Of a stretch of 64,000 bases of DNA, positions 45,576 to 59,008 are shown piece after piece. The translations under genes and the position numbers were made by a program. Source of the stretch: Allodiplogaster sudhausi (lineage: Eukaryota > Nematoda > Chromadorea > Rhabditida > Diplogasteridae); NCBI GenBank assembly GCA_945643635.1, contig CALZFC010000267.1, positions 744,001 to 808,000 of the forward strand, given 5' to 3'. Positions within the stretch are counted from its first letter, which is position 1; each line of letters starts with the position of its first letter. The notes beneath the pieces were generated by a model that worked only from the letters and a program-made list of their open reading frames with translations, did not search any database and was not told the DNA's origin.

Positions 45576-48500
45576 CTACATGAAAATGGTCTTGATCCTC
45601 TCAATGACCTCCGCCGCACAGTGGGGGCAGTGGATGGCCCCCTTTTGACACTCCGCCGCCGCCGGCTTCGTTGGCTCTCCGCAAGAGATGCATCCGCATG
45701 GCAGATTCAGCACACTGCGCTCCATGCACTTGTCCTTTGCGCAGTACGAATCGTAGAGGTAGCCCTGTGAGAGAAAACAAAATGCGAAAGAGGAACATGC
45801 TCATAATTAAAAATAAATTTAATGGATTCAATTTTACGGATAATAATGACTATTAAAAATGAATAAACAATAATTAAAATAATGAATAAAAAAATCAAAT
45901 GTACATACGAATAATAACTTTGACATGAATGGATATAAATGTGCGAATATAACCATTTACATGTACGAATAAAACGATTTAAATGTACGAATAATACTAT
46001 TTTAATGTACGAATATAACCATTTAAATTAACGAATATATAACCATTGAAAAAAAGAAACAAACCTGAACTCCCTTGGTCTGCTGCGCCGGTTCGCCTTC
46101 CCGTCGATCGCACACGCTACAGCCTGAGGAGAAGAGCTTCATTTGTTCATTTTCATTAATGTTACAATAAATTAGATAGAAATTGCTCGAATACCGAGCT
46201 TTATTTATTTTTCTTAATCTTTTTGTAACAATAAAATTGGAACTTATATTCGTCTAATACCCCAAAGAGAAGCGTATATTACCCATTTTTTTTAGTATTT
46301 AATTTCACAATCTTATAAAAAAAAATCTCAAGCATACATAGCACAGAAAAGCGTTAATACAAATTAAATTAAGGAATCGATTACGACAGAATACTGAAGA
46401 TTCTTTCAGGCAAAAATGATTGATTTCTTTCCTAAAAAGCCGGAAGAAAACAAAAAAAACGTGCCCGTAAAAGTAAGAAGACTACAAAAGGACGAAAATA
46501 TTTGTAAGAATTAGAAAACAAAATCTCAAAACTGCCCCAAACCCTGATTCCGACGATCCGTCATTCGATAGCTGAGATCGCACGTAGAGCACGCGACGTG
46601 GCCGCATCCTTAATCGAGAGAAATTATTAATTTAAAAAATAATAATTAAATTTAAAAATTAAAACCACACTTTCACTACCTTTTAATTTCGTCATCTAAT
46701 TTTACTAGAGGGCAGGACAGCGGAGCTGAATGCACATCGTTTTATCGATTATGAAAAAGCAAACAAAGCCATTAAATAAATAAACAGATAAATAATCAAA
46801 TAAATTAATAAATTAATAGGCAATACATTTTTTTTAAACCGCGACGCGTCATCCCACGACGCGTCGCGGTTAAAAAGGATTAAAAAAAACACCGTCTTAC
46901 TTCTGTAGACAACGACCGTCGTTGGGTACTGCTCTTGGCAGATGAAGCAGACTCCACCTCGCTTGATTGCGTAGGGGCCCTCGGCTCGTTCCTCCAATGG
47001 CACCAGTAGCCAGATGGCCAAGTCTCGCTGCGAGAGAGCAGCGACGAATTCCTTCAAATTATTCTCTCGTTTTTATTTTATTTATCACTAAAATTAGTAA
47101 TTTGTATATTTTTTAGAGTATTTTTATAGTATTATTTCCAAAGATTATTATTATTATTATCTCTAAAACTAATAATTTAAGTACATATTTACAACGAATA
47201 TTGTTATCTCTAAAACTTGCAATTGAAGTATATATTTTCAAAGAGTATTGCTAGCGCGTAATTGATACAGCAAATAATAACTAGTAATAAATAATTCATT
47301 ATTTCTGCTCACAAATACTTTTCCACAACACTTCAGCTAGTTCTGATGGAAGCTGCTTTCTGTACTTGTCTACCAGGTTAAGAAGAGTTACCGTCTATTT
47401 CACGGCCCAGATTTTAAGAGCCTCCCCAGAACCAAAATCGACTTTGACATCCAAATTCTATTTAAATCTACCCAAATGACTTTCTGGGCGACAGACTCCC
47501 AAACCCATCCATTCTTCCTCAAGCAATCGACATTGGAATTTTTCTCTCTCACCTTCTTCGCAACGAGTCCAAAGAACAAGTGGCGGGCGCTGGTGAGCTG
47601 GACGGTTCGTTCGATATATTTACCACCGAATTTAAATCTATAAATGTGCAAGTAAGCAATTCTTATTACAATTCACAAATCTTGGATGTTGACATGTCCT
47701 CTTTTTCAAAACATCTTATAAGCCAGCGGAAAATCTTTTTTGCTTGGTCCATAGAAAAATAAAAAAAATAATAAAAAAATTAAATTATTAAATTATTTAC
47801 TTACCTGAAATAAATGAGATTGTTCTTGCGCCGGAGACTCACGAGGAGATAGCTGAATTTGTCCACGAAAGGAGCGCCCATTCGCTCTAGAAATACATTC
47901 ATTCTTCATTATAAAATTATATATTATTTTATTATTAATAATATAATATTTTAAGATTAAAAATTAATTATTTCATTATTAAAAATACATTATTTTATTA
48001 CTAAAAATATATCACTTTGTTATTAATAATGAAGAAAACCTGAAAGCAAAAAAAAGTTTTTTTTTTAACATAAACTAAACCAAATAGGCTATTTATAGGG
48101 AAAATAAACTTGTACTACAAGTAAATAAATTATATGGAATAAAAAAAAGCAAGAAGGTCTCAAGCATCTACTTTAAAATACTCAAAGATTTTACAGGGAA
48201 CTGTGTACATTTATAGATTATTTAGAAATAAATTAAATACTCACAATAAAAAATTTTTTTTACAACTAACAACAATAAAAATTAATTATTTCATTATTAA
48301 AAATACATTATTTTATTACTAAAAATATATCACTTTGTTATTAATAATGAAGAAAACCTGAAAGCAAAAAAAAGTTTTTTTTTTAACATAAACTAAACCA
48401 AATAGGCTATTTATAGGGAAAATAAACTTGTACTACAAGTAAATAAATTATATGGAATAAAAAAAAGCAAGAAGGTCTCAAGCATCTACTTTAAAATACT

Positions 48501-49914
48501 CAAAGATTTTACAGGGAACTGTGTACATTTATAGATTATTTAGAAATAAATTAAATACTCACAATAAAAAACTTTTTTAACAACTAACAACAATAAATTT
48601 TGCAAAAATATACAATACAGTAATCCTCCTCGTCTAACCATGAAGATTCCACGGTCTGTCCTTGACCTTCAGTGTCATTCCCTCGTAGCATTCAATGTTC
48701 TCTGGCCCATTCTCTGCGATAGTCACCAGACTCGGCAGAGATTCCATGTTGTTCTGAAATTAATTTACATTGTAAAAAAAGTGAGTAAATCAATTTTTTT
48801 TACTCAATTTGTTAATTAAAATAATAAAAAAAACTTAATAAATCAATTTTTTCATTATCAAGTTAATTAACATAGTAAAAAAACTGAATAAATCTATTTT
48901 TTCATCCTGAAGTTAATACAGTAAAAAAAGTGAATAAATCAATTTTTTCATTCTGAAGTTAATATAATAAAGCAATTTTTTCTTAAATATTCAATCTGCA
49001 TTTAATAAAACAAAAAAACATTCATCGAGCTATTTGCATTTGCTGTGAACACTCAAAAAGTCACTCTCAATTAAACTTCTCAAATTGCAAAATGAATATA
49101 ATGGAACTCATAAAGCAATCATAAATATATTCATTATTATCGTAATTTGGAAGTTAATGAATAGTTCTGACTGGAAAACGGGGATAAATCTCTAACCAGG
49201 AAAACAAAGGCGAAGACAAGCGCCTCTCCTTCGTCGATGAATTTGTTGATGGACCACGCGAGGAGGGAGCACTCGACATCCTCAGCAGGGGCGCCCGTCT
49301 TGTCGCCTTCTCGCACTCGCACGTCTCGGGACACCAGATTGAAGAGGCCGCCCGATGATCTGGCAATCGATTATTTAGGACCAGGGGAAAAGGTGCTGTC
49401 GATTTGATCGATCCATCCTGATTCAGGGCATCCACAAAGCCCTTCCCCACCCAGTTTTTGAGTACCATTTGGGCAAAAACGGATAACCTACCCTTGTTTC
49501 ATCCGGGCCCCATACCTCCTTCGCCAACCTAAACTTCTAGGTCCTCAACAGTGGCTTTTATTCCATGTTTAGAACAAATAATACAAAAAGTTATTAAACT
49601 CTATTTTTCCACCTTATCAATCTATCTGGACTCTGGTGAAATAAAAATCTTTTAGTCATTATTTAGAAAGGCCAACCTTCTAAACTAGTTTTTTTTTCAA
49701 GATAAATTTAAAAAAGTTATTAAAACTATTTTAAAAGGATATAGGTGAGCGAGAGAGGAGAGAGAAAGAGAGAAAGAGAGACTCTTCTTTCCTAAAGTAA
49801 AAAGTAAGTTCTACGAGTCTACAACCGAGTCTACAACTAACCTCTGTGGCTGAGTGCGTCGAGGCGGGCGGCCATGGTCACGTCGTTCACCTCTAACACC
49901 GTTTTTCCCAGCAT
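45576..49914 (-). CDS. RING-finger protein, copy 2
   Basis: Exons (minus): 49842-49914 (MLGKTVLEVNDVTMAARLDA, candidate start), 49197-49359 (INKFIDEGEALVFAFVF), 48639-48753, 47805-47886, 47505-47637, 47457 to about 47320, about 47065-46901, 46543-46608, 46065-46123 and 45764-45576. The last seven junctions keep phase. A C3HC4 RING is split over three exons: CFICQEQYP, CGHVACSTC, CSVCDRREG. A second Cys-rich block (CGCISCGEP, HCPHCAAEV) ends the protein. Probable E3 ubiquitin ligase by family. Two problems: the phase between the first two exons does not fit, and in the most natural model a TAG lies at 47395-47397 (CAG in copy 1). A donor GTGAAA just upstream could avoid it. Confidence 0.65.
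46837..46871. other. GC-rich hairpin in a RING-gene intron, copy 2
   Basis: Perfect 14-bp stem AACCGCGACGCGTC / GACGCGTCGCGGTT with 7-nt loop ATCCCAC. It is about 30 bp from the donor of the RING exon and could affect splicing of that intron (inference). Confidence 0.9.
47959..48594 (+). repeat. 318-bp tandem duplication in a RING-gene intron (copy 2)
   Basis: Units at 47959-48276 and 48277-48594, matching the pair in copy 1. All four units are nearly identical, suggesting a recent event or homogenisation. Confidence 0.95.
49375..49570 (+). repeat. Dispersed repeat B, copy 2
   Basis: Similar to 33118-33310 (AAAGCCCTTCCCCACCCAG, AACCTACCC, CTTCTAGGTCCTCAACAGTGG then CTTTTATTCC). It lies in an intron of the RING gene. 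Confidence 0.7.
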
Positions 49915-49929
49915 GATCGTAGGCCATCT

Positions 49930-52151
49930 ATGTTCTGGCCAAGTTCTTTTTGTGAACGATATTTAATCGCAGAGCAACAGATGTGACTGAGCAGAGAACA
50001 ATAGGATGTAGGTGAGCGAGAGTGGAGAGAGAAAGAGAAAGAGAGAAGAGACAGAGAGAGAGAGAGAGAGAGAGAGGGCGAGAGAAAGAGAGAGAGGGCG
50101 AGAACCCCCAAGAAAGAACTAGTTAAAGAGTTCGAAGGAATAAAAACAAGATTCTCAACATGACAAAGGATCTCTACGTAACAACGCCAACCTTCGAAGT
50201 ATGCTAATTAACGTGCAATTGCGACGTTTCAGTTTAATCTCAACTCACGTCCACCACAAATGATTTATCTCCATTGTGCAGCACAATTAAATAATAATCA
50301 AAAGTGGATATTTTTGTAAAGAAAACAAGGATGAAGGAGGCAGGAAAATGGACATATAACAGCACACATTTAAGGAAGCTATTAAATAAATCTCATTAAA
50401 GACTGTGTGCGCAAAGGGAAGGATAGGTAATTAAGAGAAGAAGAAGAAAAAAACTTGTGCACTCCTCGTGTACGGAAGGTCGATAGGTCAGCAAACGTGT
50501 CAGCTTCATAACTTTTTCTTTGTACCACCATTATGCTCTGGATCTCGTGTGAAAATGGGCAACGTTGAGTGATTAATTCGAATGTCACAAAAGTGTACGG
50601 CGCTACAATTTACTCGTAGTTGCTGTCTATTCAAAGGGGGCGGGGCCATGGAAGTGGGCGGGGCTTGGAAATGGGCCAAAGTAGAAAGAAGCTTTAATAC
50701 GTACGGAAGTAAAATGATTCATCGAGATGGGAAAGTAGAAAAACCCTGGTCGGGATTCAAATCGCAGCTTACAAAACTGCAAAATGGCACCTCTCAGCTC
50801 AAGAAAAAAAGACGGGGAGGCCAGTTTGACACGGAAATAACAAACAAAAAAACACACGCCAGACGGGCCTTCAACAATCAACGCAACAAATGCATACCGA
50901 GCTTTGTGCAGTGGAGTGAGCAACTTAAACGTGGCTTGGCTCCCGCACGGAAGTAGCCAAGCTCCTGATTACGGTAAGCGCAAATTGCTGGTGGTTGTGG
51001 CCGCCAAATGAATGGAGAAAGCGTGACTATTTTTTCGCAAGCATGCAATTCGGAGCTTCACCAGTTCAATTCTGCAACACAAAAAATGGCGCGTTTAAGG
51101 AGGGAAAAAAGACTCAAGAAACCCCGATAAAAGCTATAGACTATAGATGTGAAATGGTTGAAAGAGATGCAAGATCGGAGGATTTTGAGAGTGAGAAAAG
51201 AGAGAGAGAAAGAGAGCGAGAGAGAGAGGCAGAGAAAGAGAGAAAAGGAAATGAATAGAGTTTACGGTAGGCAGTATCATTCAAGGAGCAGGGGCGAGTC
51301 CAGAAACAACAAACAAACAACAACAAGTAACAACCGCTACAACTTTGGAGAAAGAAGCCCAAATATGCGAGCGAGAGTGCATCCTCAAAAGGATATGTCA
51401 TCTCTTGGCTGCTGTCTAGAATTCTCGCGCGTCACTGCGCGGGGACAAGGAACTGGGATTGGGGAAAAAGAAACCCATTAACCCAGGGAGGAAACCCAAG
51501 GGTGAAAGAGGGTAGCGGCATCTGGATATAATTTATGCTATACAAGCAATTTAATCTAAATATTATACAAATACGGACGTTTTTATCTGGGGGGGGGCGG
51601 GACTTATCGAGCCAAACGACAGAGAACTGGGCTGAGCTCAAACTGATTGTGAGAGGTGCCTCCTATTGCAGATTGTATTATCTGGTTGGTGCGAGAGAGT
51701 GAGAGAGAGAGTGAGAGAAAGAGAGGAAGGTGGCGGTGCTTGGTGGACGGGTGGGCGTGGCATACGATTGTGGGCGTGGCAAATGGGAAAAGATTGAATT
51801 GGCTTTAGAGACAGTCTCGCTGCTGCTGATATGTGAAGAACACGAAAAGAGGCACGAGGCTAGGGGTGCGGGAGAGAGGGAGTGAGAGAGAGAATGAGAG
51901 AAGAGAGAAAGAGAGGGTGAGAGAAGAGAGGGAGAGAGAGACAGCACGAGAGAGATTAAAGAAGAAAGACAAAGCATGTGATATTGGAAAACGTTACAAC
52001 TGAGTAACTGTTAACAGCAGTATGCTAGATTACCTGGAAAAAAGGTTGAGATGAGAATGTAAAGAATTGTTTCGGAACACATAGGTCAACACGGATACGA
52101 TAGGTAGAAGGGGGGAGTACAGTAGATCTCCTCCTTGTCTGGTGCCTTCGT
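49930..52151. other. Intergenic, (GA)n-rich; no supported gene
   Basis: Several (GA)n tracts (about 49745-49785, 50020-50100, 51195-51245, 51690-51960). A 124-codon frame at 50582-50956 (+) is basic (KKKRRGGQFDTEITNKKTHA) and overlaps a similar-length minus frame. Nothing identifies it as a protein and I see no splice partners, so I do not call it. Confidence 0.45.
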
Positions 52152-53955
52152 CTAGTGCTGTCCCCGCTTGCCTCGGCTCTGAAAAAAGCGATTAATTAAA
52201 AATCATTAATATTTTTTTAATGAAAATTACGTATATTAAATTAATTTGATAAAATAAATTTTTTTCACTTTTTGTGTGAGGAATAAATAAAAGTATATAG
52301 TGATTTCAACAAAACGTATGATGTATGTCCGGAGATTAGGGTTCCGAGAGCTTGAGGATACTCATTCTAACCTTGAATCCTCCACCTCCTCGGGGGCCTC
52401 CTCGGAATGGAGGTCTATGAGGGCCCGAGTGGTGGTGGTAGTCTCCGCGTCCGGGGGGTCCTCCTCCACCCCCTCTCGGATGGTGGTAGTGGTTCTGCTG
52501 AGGAGGAGGAGGCTGGTTGGTGGAGCTCTCCTCTTGCTGCGCCTGCTGCGGCTGATGATGGCTCTTATCTTGAGCAGCTCCCTTCGCGCCAACTGCAAAA
52601 TTTTGTTTGTTTTTCTATTTAATTATGTGTCTTCTCAACTTGGTTTGCCCGAAAAAGAAATTTACACATCAGATTTAGTCTATTATACCAGATAACTTAA
52701 AACATTTATTAATAATAAAATGAAACTCATTCAAAAACTCATTGATTGTAATAAAGAAAACGTTTTCGAGAACAAATATTACAAGTCATATATAAGGCAT
52801 TTATCGCCGCAGAAAAAAAATTCAAATTTCCCGCGCAAATCATAATTTAAAAAACCTACTCTTGCAAAAGAAGGCCTCGTGAGCGTGGTCTCCCTTGGCG
52901 CCACACTTGGAGCAGCCCACTTCACGCAGCACCGGGCACGTACAATTTTGCGTCGCCTTGTCACGTAGGCTGGAAAAGAGATCAATCATTTATTTATTAA
53001 TTAATTTTTCTAAATAAAAAAATAATAATAAATGTTCAAAAAATTAATTTAAAAAAATTTCCCATAAACCTTCGATTCATGCACTATATTTTGCATGCAT
53101 TCGTGTTTAAATTGATAAGTTTATTCAAAAATTCTTGAAAAAAAAGCTGGGTACTCCAGCATGTGTCATGTGGGAATAGAAACATACTAATTAGAAATTA
53201 TTTGAGCAATTACATAATTAAGTTCATAGGTATTTTTTCCATTGTCCACCTAATAACATAACTTATTCGACAAATGATGTCCTCCCAATGACAAAGTATT
53301 AAAGTTCTAGAATATAATAATGAATATAAATTCACACATAAAAACCCCCTCACTTGTGACTCGTGTACTCCTCTTTGGGTCTTCCGTTGCCCTTGCAGCG
53401 CAAGCACTCCATGAAGGTGGCGGATGGCTGTGGTGCCGCCGGCAGCAGCAGACTCTTGCTGGCTGCCTCCTCCTCGCGAGGGGTCTCAGAGCGAGGGGGG
53501 GTCTCCGAGCACGGGGTGGGCGGAGGAGGGGTCTCAACCTTGGAGGGGGCAGGACGTCCCGGAGGAGTCGGCTCGGCCGGTATTGCCAAGGAGAGCGGCA
53601 GCATATCGAGGAGGGCAGCAGCATCCGCGCCCTGAAACATAATAATTATTCCAAAAAATATGCCGAAAAATATATTTCTAAGAATATTAAAAGAAATAAT
53701 AATAATAAGTAATTATTTACTTTTATTCATCTTTCTACTTATTCTTCAATTTTTATTATAATTCTTCTTATATTCTTCATTTTCTCTTCATCTTAGGATC
53801 TCAAAACATTATCAAAAAGCATGCAGCTCGCATCAAATTATTTTTGATGTAATGAATTATAAATGCCACTGGCTTCAAGTTTTTTTCCTCCCATAATAAA
53901 CTGAGGTCTAATAGTAAAAAGTAAAATTCATATCCGTTGAATTTAACGAATATAT

Positions 53956-53990
<35 letters not shown>

Positions 53991-56900
53991 GAAAAAAAAA
54001 CCTTGGATCCCGAGTTGCGGAACTCCAGCATCTCCTTCTTCACTTCTTTCTCCTCGTTTCCGCTCTTTTGTTCTGCAAATGGAAACATGCGAGAAAAAAA
54101 TAGTGAATGTGGGCAAAAATAATAGTAATAATATTGGAACCATAAGAGAACCAGAGCGAAAGGAAGAGGCACATTGACAATGAGAATATAGAGACCGAGA
54201 GATGGGAGAGAGAGAGATAGCTAGAGAAAGAGAGAGAGCGAGAGAGAGAGAGAAAGAGAGCTAGAGAGAAAGAGAGAGAGAGAGAGAGAGACTACATAGT
54301 CATACCTGCCAGCTTCAAGATCGTCTTGGTTGGTTCTCTCTTCCTCTCCTCGTTGCCTTGAGGCGGTGCAGTGACTGCGTCTCGCAGAGGAGACGGCGTC
54401 TCTGGAGGGAAGTAATCCCTGCAAATTGAAAGGCTTTCATTTATTTATTTAATCACCTTTTACTTTATTGGTTTCATTCATTATCAAAACGAGAAGAAAA
54501 AATACGAATTCAAATTTACTTTCCCGCCAAACAACCCTCACGACGATGGGGTTTTTACTAATTTTTTTCGTCAATAAACTTTCATTGTTTACATAAATTC
54601 ATTATGAAAACTAGAAGAAATTTTTAAGAAAATGCAAATTCAAATTTGGAAAAAAATTACTTTTCCCGCCAAACAACTTCTACTCACGGTGATGGTGTCT
54701 TTGGCGTGGCGCTTCTCTCAAAGACGCACGAGCTGGACGTAACGGGCTTTCCGCTCGCGCTCACAGTCAGCGAAGCCAGCGGAGTGATTCGGCCTCCTCC
54801 GCGGGACTCCTCCGAATTCTGAGATGACGTCATCGATGACGCAGCATTATAATTGTTGTTGCTGCTATTGCTGCGAGGGAAGGGCGGCTGCTGCTGCTGC
54901 TGCTGAAATTATTCTCCTCTTACATCAAATATGAGCAATCCAAGGCAGCTCGATTTCAGGAATACGTAATTGACATATATTTTTACCCAATTTTTAAAGA
55001 CCAATTCTCTATTCTCTACAAATACAGCAAACAATTTGTATATAATATCTATAATTATGCCCAATTTTTTTTAGCAATACCTATTTCAAAAATATTTTAT
55101 TTAATTTTTTTTTATACTCAAACAGTAACACCGTAAGCCTACCCGGTTGAAGGGGCGATTAAAATTGCCTGCTTCTCCTCCGCCGCGTGCTCCAAAGCGT
55201 CCACTGCCACTGTTGCGGAAGCCACCACCGGGGGGTCTGTCGAAGGGCCCGCCGGGGGGTCTGTCGAAGCCGCCTCGTCCTCCTCCAGGACCCCCGAAAG
55301 GACCACCGGGGAGGGGTGGTGCCATGCCCACCGGCGGTGGCTTGCTTCCGCCGCCGAGTGCCGTAGGCTGCTTGATCAGAGGCATTCCGGTCGCTGCGCT
55401 GTATGGCATGCCAGCACCTGAAACTTTTCGAGGGGTTTCTTCATATTTTATTCATTTACAAATTGTTTTTTTTTCTCTCGACTTAATTAAGTTTAGATTT
55501 AATTAATTTTTGTCTAACTTAATCAAAAACGACGTGCTTAACCCTCAATATTTCAATTTAGGTATAAAGGTAACAAAATGTTCATCCGTTGCTCAATAGT
55601 CTTGGCCATCCAATATATCGTGATATCTTGCTCCCATATAACGTGTATTTTTTTATCAATACTGCAAAAATAAATCAATTTTGCCCCATGAAGAAAACAG
55701 CAACCAACCTCCTGGCGCAAAGTGCATGCCAAACGGTCCGGGAAGCGTCTGCGACATAACGACTGTCTGGAAGGCCCCAGTGGGGGGAGCCCCAGGGGGT
55801 GGCGGTCCGGTCATGGGGCTCTGAGCCATGTGAGGGGGAGGCGGGGGCGGAGGCATGCTCAGACGAGAGCCTGGCCCGAATCCGGGCGCTGGTGGAGGCG
55901 GAGGCGGCATCATCATCATTGACTGCATCTGAATGGAAAAGCTCATATTATAACTTCGCTAGAATGGACGGGTGGGCGGAGCCTATCACTTTATAATTTC
56001 ATTTCACGTCGCGTAGACACTGGAATCCAAAGTTTGGATGATCTAACCATAAGATATTATTGTCTAAAAATACTTCGCACCCAATCACAATTTTCCAGTA
56101 TGTAATCTAATTTTTTTGTAATACAAATTGCAGTAGCCATTTCGTCTAGCACACCCCCATCCACCCCCCCCCCCCCCCACCCAACCAGGCTCAGAGGGCG
56201 ATACGATGGTCCATTCATTCCGGCACTCGCTGACCATTCATTCTTAGTTCATCATTAATTATTCTAACAAGCTGAAATTGGGTCCTCTGCTTCCATACCT
56301 GCTGCATTGGATGCCCCATCGGAGGCGGTGGTGCATGTATGACCCCGGGCGGTAATCCCATCGATGGCGGTCCGGTGGTCGTGGAAGAAGACGTCGCTGC
56401 AGCTGCTGCTGCTGCCGACTCCGCTGCCGCTCCTTGCCACATGCCGATGGGCCCTCCGGGAGGTGCGGTCGCGCACTGGGGTGGGTGGTGGGCCCCCGCA
56501 GAAGGGTGGTGCGGGTACCTCCCTCCTCCCATGAGACCTCCGTTACCTCTGCCCGTCGTGGCAACACTACCGTCATCAGATGGTGCCGGAGATTGGACGC
56601 TGGCTGGAAAGGTCAAGCAATATTGGGTTTAAGATGAAAACTAAACAATAATTAATAAGTAAAGTAAGGAGAAAAAACTTTTTTTAAAGTCAAGCAATGC
56701 CACACTTACAAAAAAGTGAGCGATATTTTAAGACCCAGATACTTAAAAAGGAAACGTGCAATTTTTTGTATAAAAAATACTCGCATTCTTTCGTAGAAAA
56801 GAGATTCGAAATATAGGTCTCTCAAGAAATCATTTTCAACTCTGCTGGAAAAAAAAATAAAAAAAAATAAAACAAAAGAATACAATATTCTTTGATACTG

Positions 56901-58926
56901 TTGAGGTAAAAAAAAACAAATTCCCGAGTTAGGCTCCGCCCACCCGTCCGCACAGACCTGCACGAGCATTAGTCAGGTACGGAGTGTGTGGTGGAGGTGG
57001 TGCCTGCATTTGCTGTTGTTGCTGTTGCCTGAAGAAGTCCGTTTGCTGCTGCTGAGGATACGTGAATGTTATGCAGCCTTCTCCGTTGGCCCCAGCCATG
57101 TACGCACGTGCGCCGTACCTTTCAAATTATATTAATTAAATTTTGTTAATTATAAAAATATATTTTGATCAGTCTTAACAAATTTTATTTTATTTATTTT
57201 ATTTTATTTACTTTACCTTAATTACCTATTACAAAGATTACTATATCTTTTGATTCCTAGTCATTCTAAATAATGTAATAATTAATTTTTTTGTATCAAT
57301 TTAACATTGCATTAAAAAAAAAAGAAATATATTGACTAGATAAAAAACACGACTAACAAAGATGCTTGCTGAGGTATCAGAACAGTTTGGCCATTCAGAT
57401 GTTGCCCCGACATCATCATGACTGTGCCAGCGGGGAGGCCATAGGAAGCGTGCTGCAAATGAAAAAAAAATAATTACTTTCAATTATTATTTATTATAAT
57501 AAACACTTTATATTTTTATTGCAGGTATTTATTTATTTGTAAAAATATTTCCATGTATTCAAGGTATTCATTCACTTATTGATTCATTTTCCCACTAACT
57601 AGGTTCATTGCAATAATCTTATTTTTTGTTTTCCATTCACTTTTACCAAGCTTCATTTTTTATTATTATTTAAATTTTGTTTTGTTTTACGATAAAGACG
57701 AAAATTATAGTCTCACAAGATTGATCACCATTTTTGGAGTAAGATTGACTTCTAACCGGCTGAATAATCATTCCTTGCGGAGTTTGCACCATCGTTGGAG
57801 GCGGTTGCTGAGGTTGATGCTGCGGCTGCTGCAGTTGTCCTCCATTCAAGTAGTATCCCATGGCTGCCGGAGCTCCTCCAGCTCCGCCCCCCGGTTGGCC
57901 GACTCCGCCATTGCTGCCAGTTCCAATTTGCTGTTGCTGCAGCTGCATCTAGGAAGATAGAAATAGGTAATGTAAACAAAAAATTAAATAGAAATATCAC
58001 TCCCTTCCCAATTTCCTCTCATTAATCGCATTTAGGGAACATTACTCTTATATTTTGTGCCGTCTTGTCGAAATATTAATTTCTTGAACGAAAATAAATA
58101 ATTATGTATTTTATACAACCCTTGCATACCTATGGCTTTTAAAAAGGGTGCATTTGCAATAATTGCTAAAGTTTTGTGCGGTGAACACGTGAACGAACAT
58201 GCGTAAAGTGGACGGGTGGGCGGAGTCTATTCGGTTTCAAGTCAAGATCTGATTCTACCTGCTGCTGCAGCCCACTCATGCCAGGATGCGCCCGCTGGAG
58301 ACCCGGTGGGTAGAAGTAGCCGGTCTGGGCATGCTGCAGCCCCTGTGAATGGTAGGTGAGGTTGCATTTAGGGGGTGCAAGGGAGACATGGGAGAGATAC
58401 AGAGAGAGGGAGAGAGAGAAAGGGAGACAGAAAGAGAGAGAGAGCATGTGAGTGGTGAGCGAGAGAAAGAGAGGGGGGGGGGGAGAGAGAAAGAGAGACA
58501 GAAAGAGTGAGAAAGTGAGAGAGCATGTTAGTGGTGAGCGAGAGAGAGAGAGAGACAGGCAGACAAAAACAGGGATAGAAAGAGAAGTATATCTTGCGAT
58601 AAATTTAGAGAAAGATGAAAACAAGAAGAAGAGTGAAGACGGAGAAAGAAAAACAAAGAAGCTGTGACATTGAATCATGCGGAAGGAATTCTTATTGTTA
58701 GGGGAAAAAAAGAATATACGCATCACTTTTAAGTTTAAGAACAGTCATTCCAATTTGTGCAAGTTTTATTAATAGTCTAAAATGAGAGGCTATCTGGATG
58801 CGAAGAGAAACAGAGGTATCATGTGATAGTCAACATGCAAAAAGAGAAGAGAGAAAACATAGAGAAAAAAGAGACAGAGAAAAGAGGAAGGAAGAAAGAA
58901 AGAGAGATAGTGCAGGGAAGACAGGG

Positions 58927-59008
<82 letters not shown>

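Larger units (their letters stand above)
37110..49250 (+). repeat. Segmental duplication, copy 2
   Basis: Direct-orientation partner of 4270-22438. It lacks the 1,005-bp hAT-type element and the LINE plus array insertion, and has one instead of two units of the kelch-exon tandem repeat. The right end of similarity is at 49250, where the RING-gene exon continues with sequence absent from copy 1. Copy 2 therefore retains more of the ancestral gene here. Confidence 0.95.

Noticed and set aside
50582..50956. 124-codon basic plus-strand frame with start and stop
   Set aside because: No recognisable domain, an overlapping minus frame of similar length, and no conservation evidence within the window. 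Recorded as intergenic.
53320..53712. Plus-strand frame of 130 codons (and several others antisense to nos-3 exons)
   Set aside because: Shadow of nos-3 exon 19; the minus strand holds the zinc finger and splice sites.
56339..56632. Plus-strand Gly/Ala/Pro-rich frame of 97 codons
   Set aside because: Antisense of nos-3 exon 13, whose frame joins neighbouring exons.
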